Below, piece by piece: positions 33,752-42,967 of a DNA stretch of 64,000 bases. The translations under genes and the position numbers were made by a program. Source of the DNA: Streptomyces eurythermus (lineage in GTDB: Bacteria > Actinomycetota > Actinomycetes > Streptomycetales > Streptomycetaceae); NCBI RefSeq assembly GCF_014649115.1, contig NZ_BMSK01000029.1, forward strand, positions 40,883 to 104,882. Reading direction: 5' to 3'. The stretch's first letter is position 1, and each line of letters opens with the position of its first letter. The notes under the pieces were generated by a model. The model saw nothing but the letters and a program-made list of their open reading frames with translations, ran no database searches and was not told the origin of the DNA.

Positions 33752-35101
33752 ATGACCGTCGAGGACCTCGACGCCGCGCTGCATCATCCGCACGATCTGC
33801 AGGCAGAGAAGGCCGTGCTGAAGGCGATGCTGCGGTCCGCAGACGCGATCGCCGACATCGTCGACGTCCTGGACGGACACGACTTCTACCGGCCCGCCCA
33901 CGACCTTCTCTACACCACGATCCTCGACCTGTACGGCCGCAGTCAGCCCACGGACCCCACCGCCGTGATCAGCCACCTGCGCGAACAGAACCGCCTGGAG
34001 GAAGCCGGCGGCGCCGCCTACATCACCGCACTCCTCAACGGCGCCTCACCGTCCCGCAAATGGATCACTGAGGCCGAACGCGTACAGAACGCGGCCATGC
34101 TGCGGCGCATGAAGAGCGCCGCGGCCCATATCGAGAACCTGGCCTCCGAAGCCGAACCAGACGCCGCCGAGCGCATTGCCGACGCCGCCCAGGCCGAAAT
34201 CTTCGCCGCCACCACACGCCGCCCCCTGCTCCCACCCGCGAGCCCCCTCAGCGACGTCATGGAGGACACCCTCGACTGGATAGAAGCCGTCGGCAGCCCC
34301 CAGACCTCCAGCCTGCCCGGCGTACCCACCGGGTTCACGGAACTGGACCTTCTCACCGGCGGTCTGCACCCCGGGCAACTCATCGTCGTGGCCGCCCGCC
34401 CGGCCATGGGCAAGTCCACCCTCGCCTACGACTTCTTGCGCGCAGCGAGCATCAAACACAGTATGCCCAGCGCCCTCTTCACCCTCGAAGCCGACCGCCA
34501 CGAAGTCGGCATGCGCATCCTGTCAGCCGAAGCCCGAGTCGCCCTGCACCACATGCGCTCCGGCACGTGCACCGACGAGGACTGGACCCGGATGGCCCGC
34601 CGGATACCCGACGTCACCGCCGCGCCCATCTACATCCAGGACGGCTCCTACGCCAACCTCCATGACCTCCGCGCCCATTGCCGCTACCTGCACGCCCGTA
34701 TGGGGGTCCAGCTCATCGTCGTCGACGCCGTTCACCTGCTCACATACGGCACCAGGCAGCTCAGCTCACGCTATGAAGAGATCTCCGAGATCGCACGCTG
34801 CCTCAAACTCCTGGCCAAAGAACTCCAGCTGCCCATCGTCGCCATCTCCACCCTCAACCGCGGACCCGAGCAACGCACCGACAAGAAACCCCTGATCAGC
34901 GACCTACGCGACTCAGGAGCCCTGGAGGACAACGCCGACGTCGTGATCCTCATCCACCGCGAGGACGCCTATGAGAAGGACTCGCCTCGCGCGGGCGAGG
35001 CCGACCTGATCGTCGCCAAGCATCGGCACGGTCCCACCGCCACCATCACAGTCGCCTTCCAGGGCCACTACTCCCGTTTCGTGGACATGGCCCAGACCTG
35101 A
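33752..35101 (+). CDS. DnaB-like replicative helicase
   Basis: 449 residues from an ATG with AGGGGAA upstream. The N-terminal DnaB domain (about 12-110) is followed by a linker and the RecA-like motor: Walker A ARPAMGKST (215-223), the catalytic-Glu strand FTLEAD (E246), Walker B LIVVDAVHLL (D325), STLNRGPEQRTDKKP (366-380) and the arginine-finger region KHRHGPT (423-429). The usual Tyr after the Walker B Asp is Ala, and the Gln of SQLNR is Thr (367), so it is a diverged plasmid form. It should unwind the fork in the 5'-3' direction with the DciA-like protein as loader. Confidence 0.9.
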   Translation: MTVEDLDAALHHPHDLQAEKAVLKAMLRSADAIADIVDVLDGHDFYRPAHDLLYTTILDLYGRSQPTDPTAVISHLREQNRLEEAGGAAYITALLNGASPSRKWITEAERVQNAAMLRRMKSAAAHIENLASEAEPDAAERIADAAQAEIFAATTRRPLLPPASPLSDVMEDTLDWIEAVGSPQTSSLPGVPTGFTELDLLTGGLHPGQLIVVAARPAMGKSTLAYDFLRAASIKHSMPSALFTLEADRHEVGMRILSAEARVALHHMRSGTCTDEDWTRMARRIPDVTAAPIYIQDGSYANLHDLRAHCRYLHARMGVQLIVVDAVHLLTYGTRQLSSRYEEISEIARCLKLLAKELQLPIVAISTLNRGPEQRTDKKPLISDLRDSGALEDNADVVILIHREDAYEKDSPRAGEADLIVAKHRHGPTATITVAFQGHYSRFVDMAQT

Positions 35102-35320
35102 CTCACCTCGCGTCTGGCTCCGCCAACCTGCCTCCACCCCAGCAACAGCTCACTGTCGGACAGGCAGAGTTGCTGGGCCTCTGTGGGAGCTCAGGGCCTG
35201 CGGAGCGAACAGCACAACGGAGTTCGTCGCCGAGCATGTCGGCGGTCGGGTTGGTTCAAGCGGTCGGCGCGGCGGGCCGGTTCGGGGCCGGTATCTTGTG
35301 GTCGCTTCAAGGGTGAGGCC

Positions 35321-35400
35321 CGAACGTTCGCCCGGGTGGGGTTCGGACCGGTTAGCCGAACTGTCCGAAAAGTCGGACCGTCAAATCATCCGAACGGGTG
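35321..35400. repeat. Palindrome cluster downstream of the helicase
   Basis: CGAACGTTCG (35321-35330) is a perfect palindrome, GTCCGA-AAAG-TCGGAC (35363-35378) is an inverted repeat, and TCGGACCG occurs at 35343 and 35373. This dense set of related 6-10-base elements lies in the 510-base gap after the helicase. It may be an operator, a partition site or part of an origin. Confidence 0.45.
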
Positions 35401-35610
35401 ACAGTTGGGACGCCTGGACCCCATCTACCCGCATGAGATTGGGGTGTTCACCGGAATCTGGGTCGCGAGGGTCCGGGGTACCCCTCCGGAGGACGTAGAC
35501 TCTCCGTGGGTGTTCGTACTCTGCCCGTTCATCGCTGTCCTCTGGTGCCGCGGCCCGGAGGAAGCGGCTCACTCCGGACCACGTGTCCCGAGCCGCACAG
35601 AAGGATGACT

Positions 35611-35700
35611 ATGGACGGAAACGAACAACCGGACTGGAACTTCTGGTGCTTCATCGCCAGCCTCCTGGATCTGCTCATCCAGCTGGCGTCGCTCCAGTAG
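35611..35700 (+). CDS. 29-residue hydrophobic peptide
   Basis: MDGNEQPDWNFWCFIASLLD... has a polar start and one membrane helix (about residues 10-28). AGAAGGA lies five bases before the ATG, and a proper terminator follows 28 bases after the stop, so this looks like a complete small transcription unit. Size and character are like type I toxins or small membrane regulators. No antisense RNA can be proved from sequence. Confidence 0.5.
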   Translation: MDGNEQPDWNFWCFIASLLDLLIQLASLQ

Positions 35701-35727
35701 CGACAGTCCGGGTGCCCGTGTCACAGG

Positions 35728-35759
35728 CCGCCTCCCAGCCAGGGGGGCGGTTCTGTTTT
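35728..35759 (+). terminator. Intrinsic terminator of the small peptide gene
   Basis: CCGCCTCCC (35728-35736) pairs with GGGGGGCGG (35742-35750; one wobble) around AGCCA and is followed by TTCTGTTTT. It is the clearest rho-independent terminator in the window. Confidence 0.75.
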
Positions 35760-36534
35760 GCCCGGCGCTCCACAAGCCCAAAGAGGCGTGGACGCCTCAG
35801 CCAATGTACCTCGGTTTCGCTGAATCATCGAACTGCGCAGATCCGATATCTGCACTCTGACCAAAGCTCTGAGCTTCGGATCCGACAGCAAAGTTGAAAA
35901 CGTCAGGCCGCCTGTCCGGTGCAGGACGCGCCTCTGACATCATTGGCTCTGACCTGCATCAACATTGCTCCGGGTGTTGCCCGGGCCGTCTGTGTGGCTG
36001 GGTGACTAGAGCGCCGACACTATTGACATCTTCAGTCGTCACATCGCATGACAGCAGCCAGACCAGTAGTTCTCAGGCGCAGTGTTGTTGACAGGAAGGT
36101 GATCGATCTATTGGGCTGCACGGCGCTGATTGTGCGTCAGTGTGGCTGTAGATGACTGAGGTTGCCTCGGTTGGTGAGCGCACTTGCAGCGTCTGAAGCG
36201 ATCGTGCGTCACGTGGCGACAGCAGACGATCCAGGGTGGGTTGACCTAGCGTCGTCCACGCAGACGCTGATCGCTGTAGTTGGTGAAGCCCACTGCCGCT
36301 GCCGCGGAGTCGGCGAGTTGAGCCAAAGCGTGTACCGCTGCGTCCAAGGCCGGGGGCGGCAGCGCGCCGACGACCGGCTGATCGGCCTGCTGGTGGCCGC
36401 CGTCTTCACCGTCGCCCTGGTGCTGACCGTCGTCAACTGGCTGCTCGTCCACTGGTGGGTCCTGGCAACGTTGCCGGTGCGCTCGCGGTACTGCCTGCGG
36501 CGCCTAAATCCACCACACGCAGCAACAGGCGCGG
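35760..36534. other. Degraded region, no intact gene
   Basis: About 775 bases with no supported gene and lower GC than the flanks. From about 36360 to 36490 a frame on the plus strand reads DDRLIGLLVAAVFTVALVLT, clearly a membrane helix, but has no good start and runs out of frame into the copied rep fragment. It is probably the remnant of a membrane-protein gene. Confidence 0.45.
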
Positions 36535-36870
36535 TGGAACATGGCAGCGCGCAGGGCCTGCATCCTGGCCGAGTGCCGCACCAGCGCCCTCAAGCGGCTG
36601 CTGCACAGCGAGGAAGCCTCCACAGAGGCGGTGTACGAGGTGGTGCTGCGCCGCCACCCCACCGCTCACCAGGCTGCGGAGGAGGCCGCCGAGCAGGTCC
36701 GGTGCCGCACCGCCCAGTGCCTCCTGCAGCAACGGCTCGGCCGGCTCCGCGTGCTGCGCATCCGTGCCGTAGCGGGCCGACTACCGCAGCAAACGCCCTG
36801 AACACCGGCGAAGCTGCCAGTAGCCGCAACTGGGCCTGCCAGGTGACGTTCGGAATGCCAGTCCACGGCC
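36535..36870 (+). pseudogene. Copy of the rep-like gene 3' end
   Basis: The frame 36541-36801 encodes ILAECRTSALKRLLHSEEAS and ...RTAQCLLQQRLGRLRVLRIR, nearly matching the last ~80 residues of the 810-residue rep-like protein. Nucleotide similarity continues past the stop (ACACCGGCG, then CTGCCAG). The rest of the gene is absent, so this is a recombination-derived fragment. Confidence 0.85.
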
Positions 36871-37050
36871 GACGTGCGCCCAACTCAAGCCCGTCCTGGG
36901 CCGAGCAACCCCCGCGCGCGGGGACGACTCCCGTGTAGCACACCTCAACGTGTGCGAGCACCCCCCGCGGGCGCGGGAGGGCGTCATGGTAGGAACGTTT
37001 CTAGGATCGGTGTGGGCGGAGCGACCCTCGTGTGTGTGGAACCGATCCCT

Positions 37051-37072
37051 AACCTACTCACGTAAGTAGGTT
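37051..37072. repeat. Perfect inverted repeat
   Basis: AACCTACT (37051-37058) pairs with AGTAGGTT (37065-37072) around CACGTA. It lies at the border between the rep fragment and the recombinase-like pseudogene and is markedly AT-rich for this DNA, so it could be a recombination or attachment site. Confidence 0.45.
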
Positions 37073-37284
37073 GGCCACGGTTCCCCGCGAAGACGACCAG
37101 CACCCGAGCCCGGAGGGGCAGTTCGTACGGCCGCCAGAGACCCGCCGATTAGCGCGGGGAGACGACAGCGCGTACGGATATCCGTACGTGCTCAGTCACG
37201 AACTACTCCTGCGAGCCCGGGGACGAAAGCTCGGGCCGGGGCTTGGGCTCCGCGCCGTGAGTTGTCCGCGGTCGCCGCGAACGG

Positions 37285-38134
37285 ATGCGCACCGGCCTGC
37301 AGACGGTCGCCGACTACATCGGGCGGCGCACCCGCTGGACCGCGGAGGGCGGCCTGCTCACTCGCGGCTACCCCCGCTGGGTGCGGATGCTGGTGATGGC
37401 CTCGGTCACCCTGGACACCGGTGCGCGATCCGGCTGGAGGACCTTTCTCCCGCTTTGGAGAAGGTCCGCATCGTGCGCCGGCCGCAGAACCGCCGTCCGG
37501 ACGACCCGGTCTCCGTCGAGATCTACCCGCTGCGGAGGGCGACCCGGGCCGCCCTGCAGCGCTGGTTCCTGGTGCGCCGCCTGCTGATGAGCGAGGTCAC
37601 GGGGAGCGCGGACGCCCTGTGGGTCTCGGTGCGCGGGAACCACTCTGGCACCGTCGATGAGGAGACCGGCCCGCAGCACCGGCCCGCCGGCACCCCCCTG
37701 CAGCCACGCGGCGCCGACCGTGCGTACACCGCGGCGGTCGCCAAGATGAACATCGAACTGGCCGGGACCGAGAGCTGGAGCCCGCTCCCGGAGCGGATGG
37801 AGCAACTGCGCCGCGGCGTCACGGCCCCGAGATCTACCTCGTGCCGCCCCGCCCGGACGTCGAGCTCGCCGCCATTTACATGGCCAAGCTGGAGCAGGCC
37901 GGCCGCCAGCTCGCCGCCCTGCCCGACGCCAAGGCCACTGCGACCACCGGCCGTACCGCCCGGGACGAGGCCCGGCACGTCCTGCGCGAGGCGTGGCGAC
38001 CCGGCGTCGAGCACCAGGTGCAGCTCGACGTACTGTCCGTCTCCGGCCTGCTCGCCTACGACACCCCGCGCGCCGGATGGAAGCCCGAACTGCTGCGGAC
38101 CCTGGACCGCGCTGCCCGCCTCGCCCCGCTGTAG
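37285..38134 (+). pseudogene. Frameshifted tyrosine-recombinase-like gene
   Basis: Three frames must be joined to read it. Frame 1 gives VRMLVMASVTLDTGAR; frame 2 gives IRLEDLSPALEKVRIVRRPQ, the start of the catalytic domain of tyrosine recombinases, and runs to PERMEQLRR near 37815; frame 3 gives GPEIYLVPPRPDVELAAIYM to the stop at 38134. The Arg of T-GAR-x-S-E-I is visible, but the His-x-x-Arg and Tyr motifs are not. At least two frameshifts and loss of the catalytic end make it non-functional. The last part (GTG at 37841) could still be expressed as 97 residues. Confidence 0.55.
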
Positions 38135-38439
38135 ACCCCTTGGGTCCAACAGGTCCAACCAGCCCCGGCCGTCTCCGCGCGCGGGGCTTTCGCCTGTCCA
38201 GGCGGCATGCGGCCGGAACACGCCGTACGACGGTGAGGCGGGAGGCACCATGGTCCCGAACCGCCCGTCGACCGCAGGAGTACCGCGCCCGTGTTCCGCG
38301 ACCACCACCGACTCAAGGGTGGCGCCTCCCAGCTCGGCGCCACCGGCCCCGGCCGGGTCGGCCCCTTCGGCCTCTGGCCCGCCGACGAGCACCAGGACCA
38401 CGAGCCCGCCGAGGGCCGGGCGGGGGAGACGAGGAGCGC
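38135..38439. other. Non-coding or degraded stretch
   Basis: About 300 bases after the recombinase remnant. Open frames exist but none has protein-like content with a good start. It includes GAGGAG just before the ATG at 38440. Confidence 0.4.
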
Positions 38440-38946
38440 ATGACCGAGGACCGCGGGGCCGCCGGCCCGTACATCGAGTACGACGGGCTGCCCGTCCTGC
38501 ACCGTTCGGAGGTGAAGCTGCCGCTGATCCATCCGTACGCCCCGGTGGAGGCCGGGCGCTACGTCACCCCCGGCGGCGGGCGGCTGACCATCCGCAAGGC
38601 CGCGAAGAACGCCGCCCATCTGCGGATCACGTTGGATCACCTCGGCTGCCCCGCGCAGTGCACCGAGGAAAAGAACGCCGCGTTCAAGCGGCTCGCCCTG
38701 GCCGCCGAGGGCTACTGCGTCCAGGCGAAGTGCCGCCTCTTGACCGAGCGCGAGGAGAAGAACAGCGTCGCCATCGCCTCCAACGAGTCGTTCGGCGGCT
38801 GGACGAAGACCTTCACCGACCCCCGGCTCTGCGCGGCCATCGTCGATCGCCTCACCTTCAACGGCACGATCATCGAAACCGGCACCGACTCCTACCGGCT
38901 CGCCTCCACCCGCGCCCGAGCCGAGGAACCCGCCAAGGCCGGCTGA
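38440..38946 (+). pseudogene. Chimera ending in an IS21 IstB fragment
   Basis: 168 residues from an ATG after GAGGAG. The first ~105 residues (EYDGLPVLHRSEVKLP... to LTEREEKN) are of unknown family with a CPAQC site. From about residue 108 it becomes SNESFGGWTKTFTDPRLCAAI and DRLTFNGTIIETGTDSYRL, the C-terminal signature of the IstB ATPase of IS21 elements. The Walker motifs of IstB are missing. An old IS21 insertion or deletion probably fused the two, so the reading frame is open but the protein is likely not functional. Confidence 0.6.
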
Positions 38947-39006
38947 CATCCGCTGGCTCCACTCCGGCCTCCGCCCGTGAGGCCGGCGGCCGATCGGGCT
39001 GCGGAG

Positions 39007-39774
39007 CTACTTGCTGGCGCGGGCCACAAGCAGCGGCTGGAAGAAGCCTGTCTCTTGCGGCATTCGCCAGCCGGGGTCGACAAACCCGGCCTCAGCTGCG
39101 AGGCCGGCCAGTCGGTCCTGGCCGAGTGCCCAGTAGGTGGTCCGACGGACCTGGACGCGCCATTCTCCGCCTGCCGGAAGGAGTTGGAAGTGTTCCAAGT
39201 CGTAGCGCTCGCCGTCGTCGTGCCAGTGCCAGAGCTGGAAGGTGACTGTCCGTTCTCCGCCGCCGGCGGCCTGGTGGACTTGTGGAGGCGTCGAAGCGGG
39301 GCGGTCGCGCAGCAGGTCGTCATAGGGGCGCGTGCTGACCAGCAGCAGGCCATCGGGACGTAACACACGGCGCATCTCGGCCAGGGCAGCGTGCACATCC
39401 TGCTCCGTCAGCAGGTGAGGCAGCGAGTTGTCGGCGCAGACGACGGCGTCGAACTGGCCATCGGGAAACGGGAGGCGCCGCATGTCGGCGGCGGCCGTGC
39501 ACAAGCTCAGGCTATGGCGGGCGGCCTCACGAGCAGCGCGGGCGGCGGCGCGGGGGCTGAGATCCGTCCCGGTGACGCGGTGCCCGCGCAGCGCCAGGCC
39601 GATGGCCTGCGTGCCAATGCCGCAGGAGCAGTCGAGCACCGCTGCGCGATCCTGGCCGATCAGGGCGTCCAGCGCGTCCCCCTGCCGGCGGATGCTCGCG
39701 TCCCAGTCTGAATAGATCAGGTGGTAGTCGTCGGCAAGTTCGTCGTAGAAGTGCGCCACTGATGTCTCGGCCAT
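39007..39774 (-). CDS. Class I SAM-dependent methyltransferase
   Basis: 255 residues. Motif I is VLDCSCGIGTQAIGLA (about 45-60), followed by the acidic strand end TGTD, then DAVVCADNSLPHLL and ALAEMRRVLRPDGLLLVSTR, the full Rossmann methyltransferase order. The length fits small-molecule methyltransferases. The substrate is unknown. It stands alone between degraded DNA and a gap, and is probably cargo. Confidence 0.85.
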   Translation of the reverse strand: MAETSVAHFYDELADDYHLIYSDWDASIRRQGDALDALIGQDRAAVLDCSCGIGTQAIGLALRGHRVTGTDLSPRAAARAAREAARHSLSLCTAAADMRRLPFPDGQFDAVVCADNSLPHLLTEQDVHAALAEMRRVLRPDGLLLVSTRPYDDLLRDRPASTPPQVHQAAGGGERTVTFQLWHWHDDGERYDLEHFQLLPAGGEWRVQVRRTTYWALGQDRLAGLAAEAGFVDPGWRMPQETGFFQPLLVARASK

Positions 39775-40332
39775 GGCCCGAGATTACCGGGCCTGGTTTC
39801 CCGGAGGCTTTGGTCACCCCCGTGGTCGACGCGAACGCCCTCACCACCGACAGTGCCGTCATTTCTCGTGAACATCTACGCACGCGCTGATCGCCGACTG
39901 CTGCTGAGACTCATCGACAAACGCTGCTGCTGGACGTGAACGAAGCCAGTTGCGCTCACCGTCGTCGCAACCGCTGGCGCGGGTGAGCACATCTGAACAG
40001 CATTTGAGCACGAAGTGGCCTGGTGACTGAGCAACAGGTTCGGCCACAATACAACCAGACCCGGTGACGAAGAATGATGACGGGTTGCAGGTCTGCGTAA
40101 AACGAAGGGTTGCATCAGTGAACAGGATCGATGCTGCTGGGTGCTAAATTGGCAGTACCGGCCCTGCACACGTTTCCGGGTACCGTTCACGTTGCTGGTG
40201 GGCACGCTGTAGAGCATGTGGGGCTGATGGCATGCTTCGGAAACTGCTCCCGACCCAGAGGCGACTTCATTCTTTGTTCGTCGGTTTCAAGACAGTTTGC
40301 GTTAAATACCCAAGACAGGTAGGAGATAAGCG
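39775..40332. other. Intergenic region of lower GC
   Basis: About 560 bases between a leftward and a rightward gene. No gene is supported. It is less GC-rich than the rest of the window, as is the secreted-protein gene that follows, which suggests the two came together from another source. A ribosome site (AGGAGA) precedes 40333. Confidence 0.45.
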
Positions 40333-40707
40333 ATGCGGCTCATCAGGAAAATAGTTACCTCGACAGCAACCATAGCTGTAGTTACGGCAATAGGGCTGGC
40401 GGCAGCCCCATCGGCGATGGCTAGCGACGGTAATGCAACGCTCCCTAATGGAAACTTGTCGTTTGTCCCGGCTGTTAGCGCTTCGAACTGCACACAGTCA
40501 ACGCTCAACGGTCTGATGGCGCGGTCGAGTGCGATTGCAGAAGCCAGCGACCGATTGGATCGTTACATCGCTCTCACTCAGAACGAGAACTCCATCCGTG
40601 AAGCCCTCGCAGAACGGAACGCCCTTGAACTGCAGTATTGGGCACTGAACCTGCACATGCGGGCGTTCGTGGATGGCTGTCGCGCCGCAATGCATCCCAT
40701 AGGTTAG
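40333..40707 (+). CDS. Small secreted protein
   Basis: 124 residues. A clear signal peptide: basic MRLIRK, a hydrophobic core to about residue 24, and a cleavage site after PSAMA. The mature part is about 95 residues with two Cys (SNCTQS and VDGCRAA) that may form one disulfide, and helical elsewhere. AGGAGA lies upstream. Codon use and GC are clearly lower than in neighbours, so it was probably gained from elsewhere. Function unknown. Confidence 0.7.
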   Translation: MRLIRKIVTSTATIAVVTAIGLAAAPSAMASDGNATLPNGNLSFVPAVSASNCTQSTLNGLMARSSAIAEASDRLDRYIALTQNENSIREALAERNALELQYWALNLHMRAFVDGCRAAMHPIG

Positions 40708-41505
40708 CAAGCAATGGGCCTTTTCAGCGTTGCCGCTCCAAGGCGAGGACCGCAGCAGCGATGACCATCATCCGGTTCGGACTGCAGCGGCTTCGGCGGA
40801 AGATCCGCCAGGACTTCAGCCGGGCGACACCTCGTTCGACAGGAGCACGGGCATGGGCGAGTGCCCGGTTCAGCGTCCGCTCGGTCGGTGACAGTTCTCC
40901 GTTGGGCGGGCGGCGGATTGCGGTGGTGACCCGGGCGCCGGCGCCGATGTAGGCGCGGTCGGCCACGATCGGGACGCCTTGCCGTTCGCAGATCCGGATG
41001 ATGCGGTGGGTGCGGGCGGCGGTCAGATCGTGAGCGCGGCCCGGCAGTGCCGGCGAGATCCACAGCAGCCGGCCTTCGGGATCGGTAACGACCTGCACGG
41101 TTCACGCCGTGGCGCCGGTGCTTGTGGGAGTAATCGGTGCGTCCGTCGCCCAAGCGGTCGCACTCGCTGAGCGTGCCGTCCAGGAGCACGTAGTCCGGGT
41201 TGTGCTCGCGCAGGGTCTTGAGCAGTCCCGGCGCCCGGTCCGCGAGGAGTCGCACGACCGCGGAGGTGTAGGCGTGGGCCGTGCCCACGGATATGCCGAA
41301 CCCGGCGGCGATCTGGCCGAGGGTGTCGTGCTTGCGCAGGTAGGCGAGAGCGACGAGGGCGCGCTGATGCGGGCGGAGCTTGCAGCGTCGGTCACCCTCA
41401 CGGGTGACGATGAGCATCGTGACCCACTCGACCAGCGCATGAGGCAGGTCGAGTGCGGCAGGATAGGGAACCAACAGGGCTCCTGGACCGGCAGGTGGAG
41501 ACTTC
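40704..41505. mobile_element. IS5-family-like insertion sequence
   Basis: The element is defined by its transposase and by the abrupt end of the zeta-like gene at its right edge. Exact ends and terminal repeats could not be fixed by eye. It lies directly after the secreted-protein gene, whose stop is at the left edge. Confidence 0.6.
40724..41474 (-). pseudogene. IS5-type transposase with a frameshift
   Basis: From a TTG at 41474 the first frame reads LVPYPAALDLPHALVEWVT, LGQIAAGFGISVGTAHAYTS and DYVLLDGTLSECDRL (first DDE Asp region) to SHKHRRHGVN. The second frame continues as VQVVTDPEGRLLWISPALPG...DLTAARTHRII and ends with the Glu region (APVERGVARLKSW). One extra C near 41100 explains the shift, since removing it joins GVN to VQVV. 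It is either inactive or made by frameshifting, which some IS5 relatives use. Confidence 0.75.
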
Positions 41506-42840
41506 GAACACCTCATCCAACGGCGCAGGGGCCCTGTCCGTTGCGGGCACCGAGGCCATCAGCCCCTCCACGCTGCCGGGGGCGGCCTCGATGAGAACGT
41601 CGCCGCGCCGGTCACGGACGTACTGCTCGGCCCAGGTGAACCAGGCCCGGTAGTCGGCGCGGATCGCCGCGCCGGCGCTGCGGGGGTTGTCGCGCAGCAG
41701 GGGGAAGTAGTCGGGGTGCTGGGCCTTGAAGTTGTCGCCGACCAGCCGGGTCGTTCCGGGCCGCATCGCGCGGCGGACCATCCGGGCGGCCAGCAGCTTG
41801 CCCGCCCCGGGCTGCCCCATGACGTAGACGGCGCGCGGATCGTCCCGGGTGACGATGCCGTTCAGGTAGGACGGGACGATCAGCTCGTCGAAGACCCACC
41901 GGTGCTCGCTGGTGGAGAGCCGGTGGTAGTCGACGCCCGGCGCGCGCCGTCGGGGCTGGGCGATGCGGCGGACCGGCTCGGCGAGCGCGGCGGCCCGCCG
42001 CGCGTCGCGTACGACGGCCAGGCGCTCGTCCTCACCCGGTACGTCGCGGTGCACGCGCACCTCGGCGCGGGCTATCTCGTGGTGGAACGCGGCCGTCTCC
42101 TGGGCCGTCCATGCGCGGGCGCGGCCGCGGGCGACCGCCTTGTCGGCGGCGGGCCGGCGCCGCCACGCGCCGTCGATGAGCTCGTTGTTGTACAGCACCG
42201 TTGCGTCGCGGGTCACCACGGTGATGCGGTCGGCGAGCTGCTCGGCCTCGATGACCGCGAGCGTCGGGAGCATGTTCGTCGCGCAGGAGTCGTGGTTGGT
42301 CCACGACACGAACCGGCCGCCCGCCCCCTCGGAGGCCTCGGTGAGGAACCGATCGAGGATGCCCAGCTGGCTCCACGCCTCCGGCGTCGCGAGCGCGACG
42401 ACCTCGATCCGGTGCCGGGATCGGCGGTACGCCGCCGATGCCGCACGAAAGTCGTCGAGGTCGGCGAGGGCGGTCTCGACGACTGCGTCCAGGCCCTGGT
42501 CGCGGACGTACTCCTCGACGGCTGCCTGCCAGGAGCTGGTGTCCGGCCGGACCTTCGCGCCGGCGGTACGGACGTCGGCGGCCAACGCCGCAGCGTAGTG
42601 ACGGTGGGCGGCCTTGTAGAGGTCGCGGCCGATTCGTACGGTGCCACCGCGCTGCCTGAGGGCCGCTTGGACCAAGTCGGCGACCTTCGTCTTTCCAGCC
42701 CCCGGCTGGCCACCGACGAACCCCACGACCGGACGGGCCTGGGGCACGGCGCTTGCAGCGGCTGCGGGCAGGATCACCCGCCGCAGGACGTCCCGGCTCT
42801 CGGGGGCCGAAAGTACGGCGCAGTCGTCCACGTCGTCCAC
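41398..42840 (-). pseudogene. Zeta-toxin-like protein with two P-loop units, truncated
   Basis: From a GTG with GGAGG upstream, the first unit has Walker A GGQPGAGKT (about 43-51), RIGRDLYKAAH (the Asp-containing motif of zeta kinases) and helices to about residue 280. A second unit repeats VMGQPGAGKLL (about 340-350), VGDNFKAQHPDYFPLL and YVRDRRGDVLIEAAPGS. In the second P-loop Leu replaces Ser/Thr after Lys, so only the first is likely to bind ATP well. Homology stops near 41505, where the insertion sequence begins; the last residues are read from IS DNA. Zeta toxins phosphorylate UDP-GlcNAc. No antitoxin is seen beside it. Confidence 0.65.
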
Positions 42841-42908
42841 AGGGCCTCCAGCGCTTCCACGGTCGAGATCGTCCTGGCAGACCACAGCCGCTATGAGCAA
42901 TCCATGTG

Positions 42909-42947
42909 AAATCCAATGTTAAATCCAATGAGTGATTGAGGTAGTAT
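42909..42947 (+). promoter_or_regulatory. tap promoter with direct repeats
   Basis: TAGTAT (42942-42947) is a good -10 box; TTAAAT lies 17 bases upstream as a weak -35. Two perfect AAATCCAATG repeats (42909 and 42921), 12 bases apart, overlap the -35 and are probably an operator. The region is AT-rich relative to its flanks. Confidence 0.5.
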
Positions 42948-42967
42948 GCGGCATGGAGGTGAGCTCT

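Noticed and set aside
37071..39245. 724-codon plus-strand open frame
   Set aside because: It crosses at least three unrelated segments (rep echo, recombinase, IstB chimera) and most of it is out of frame with their homology.
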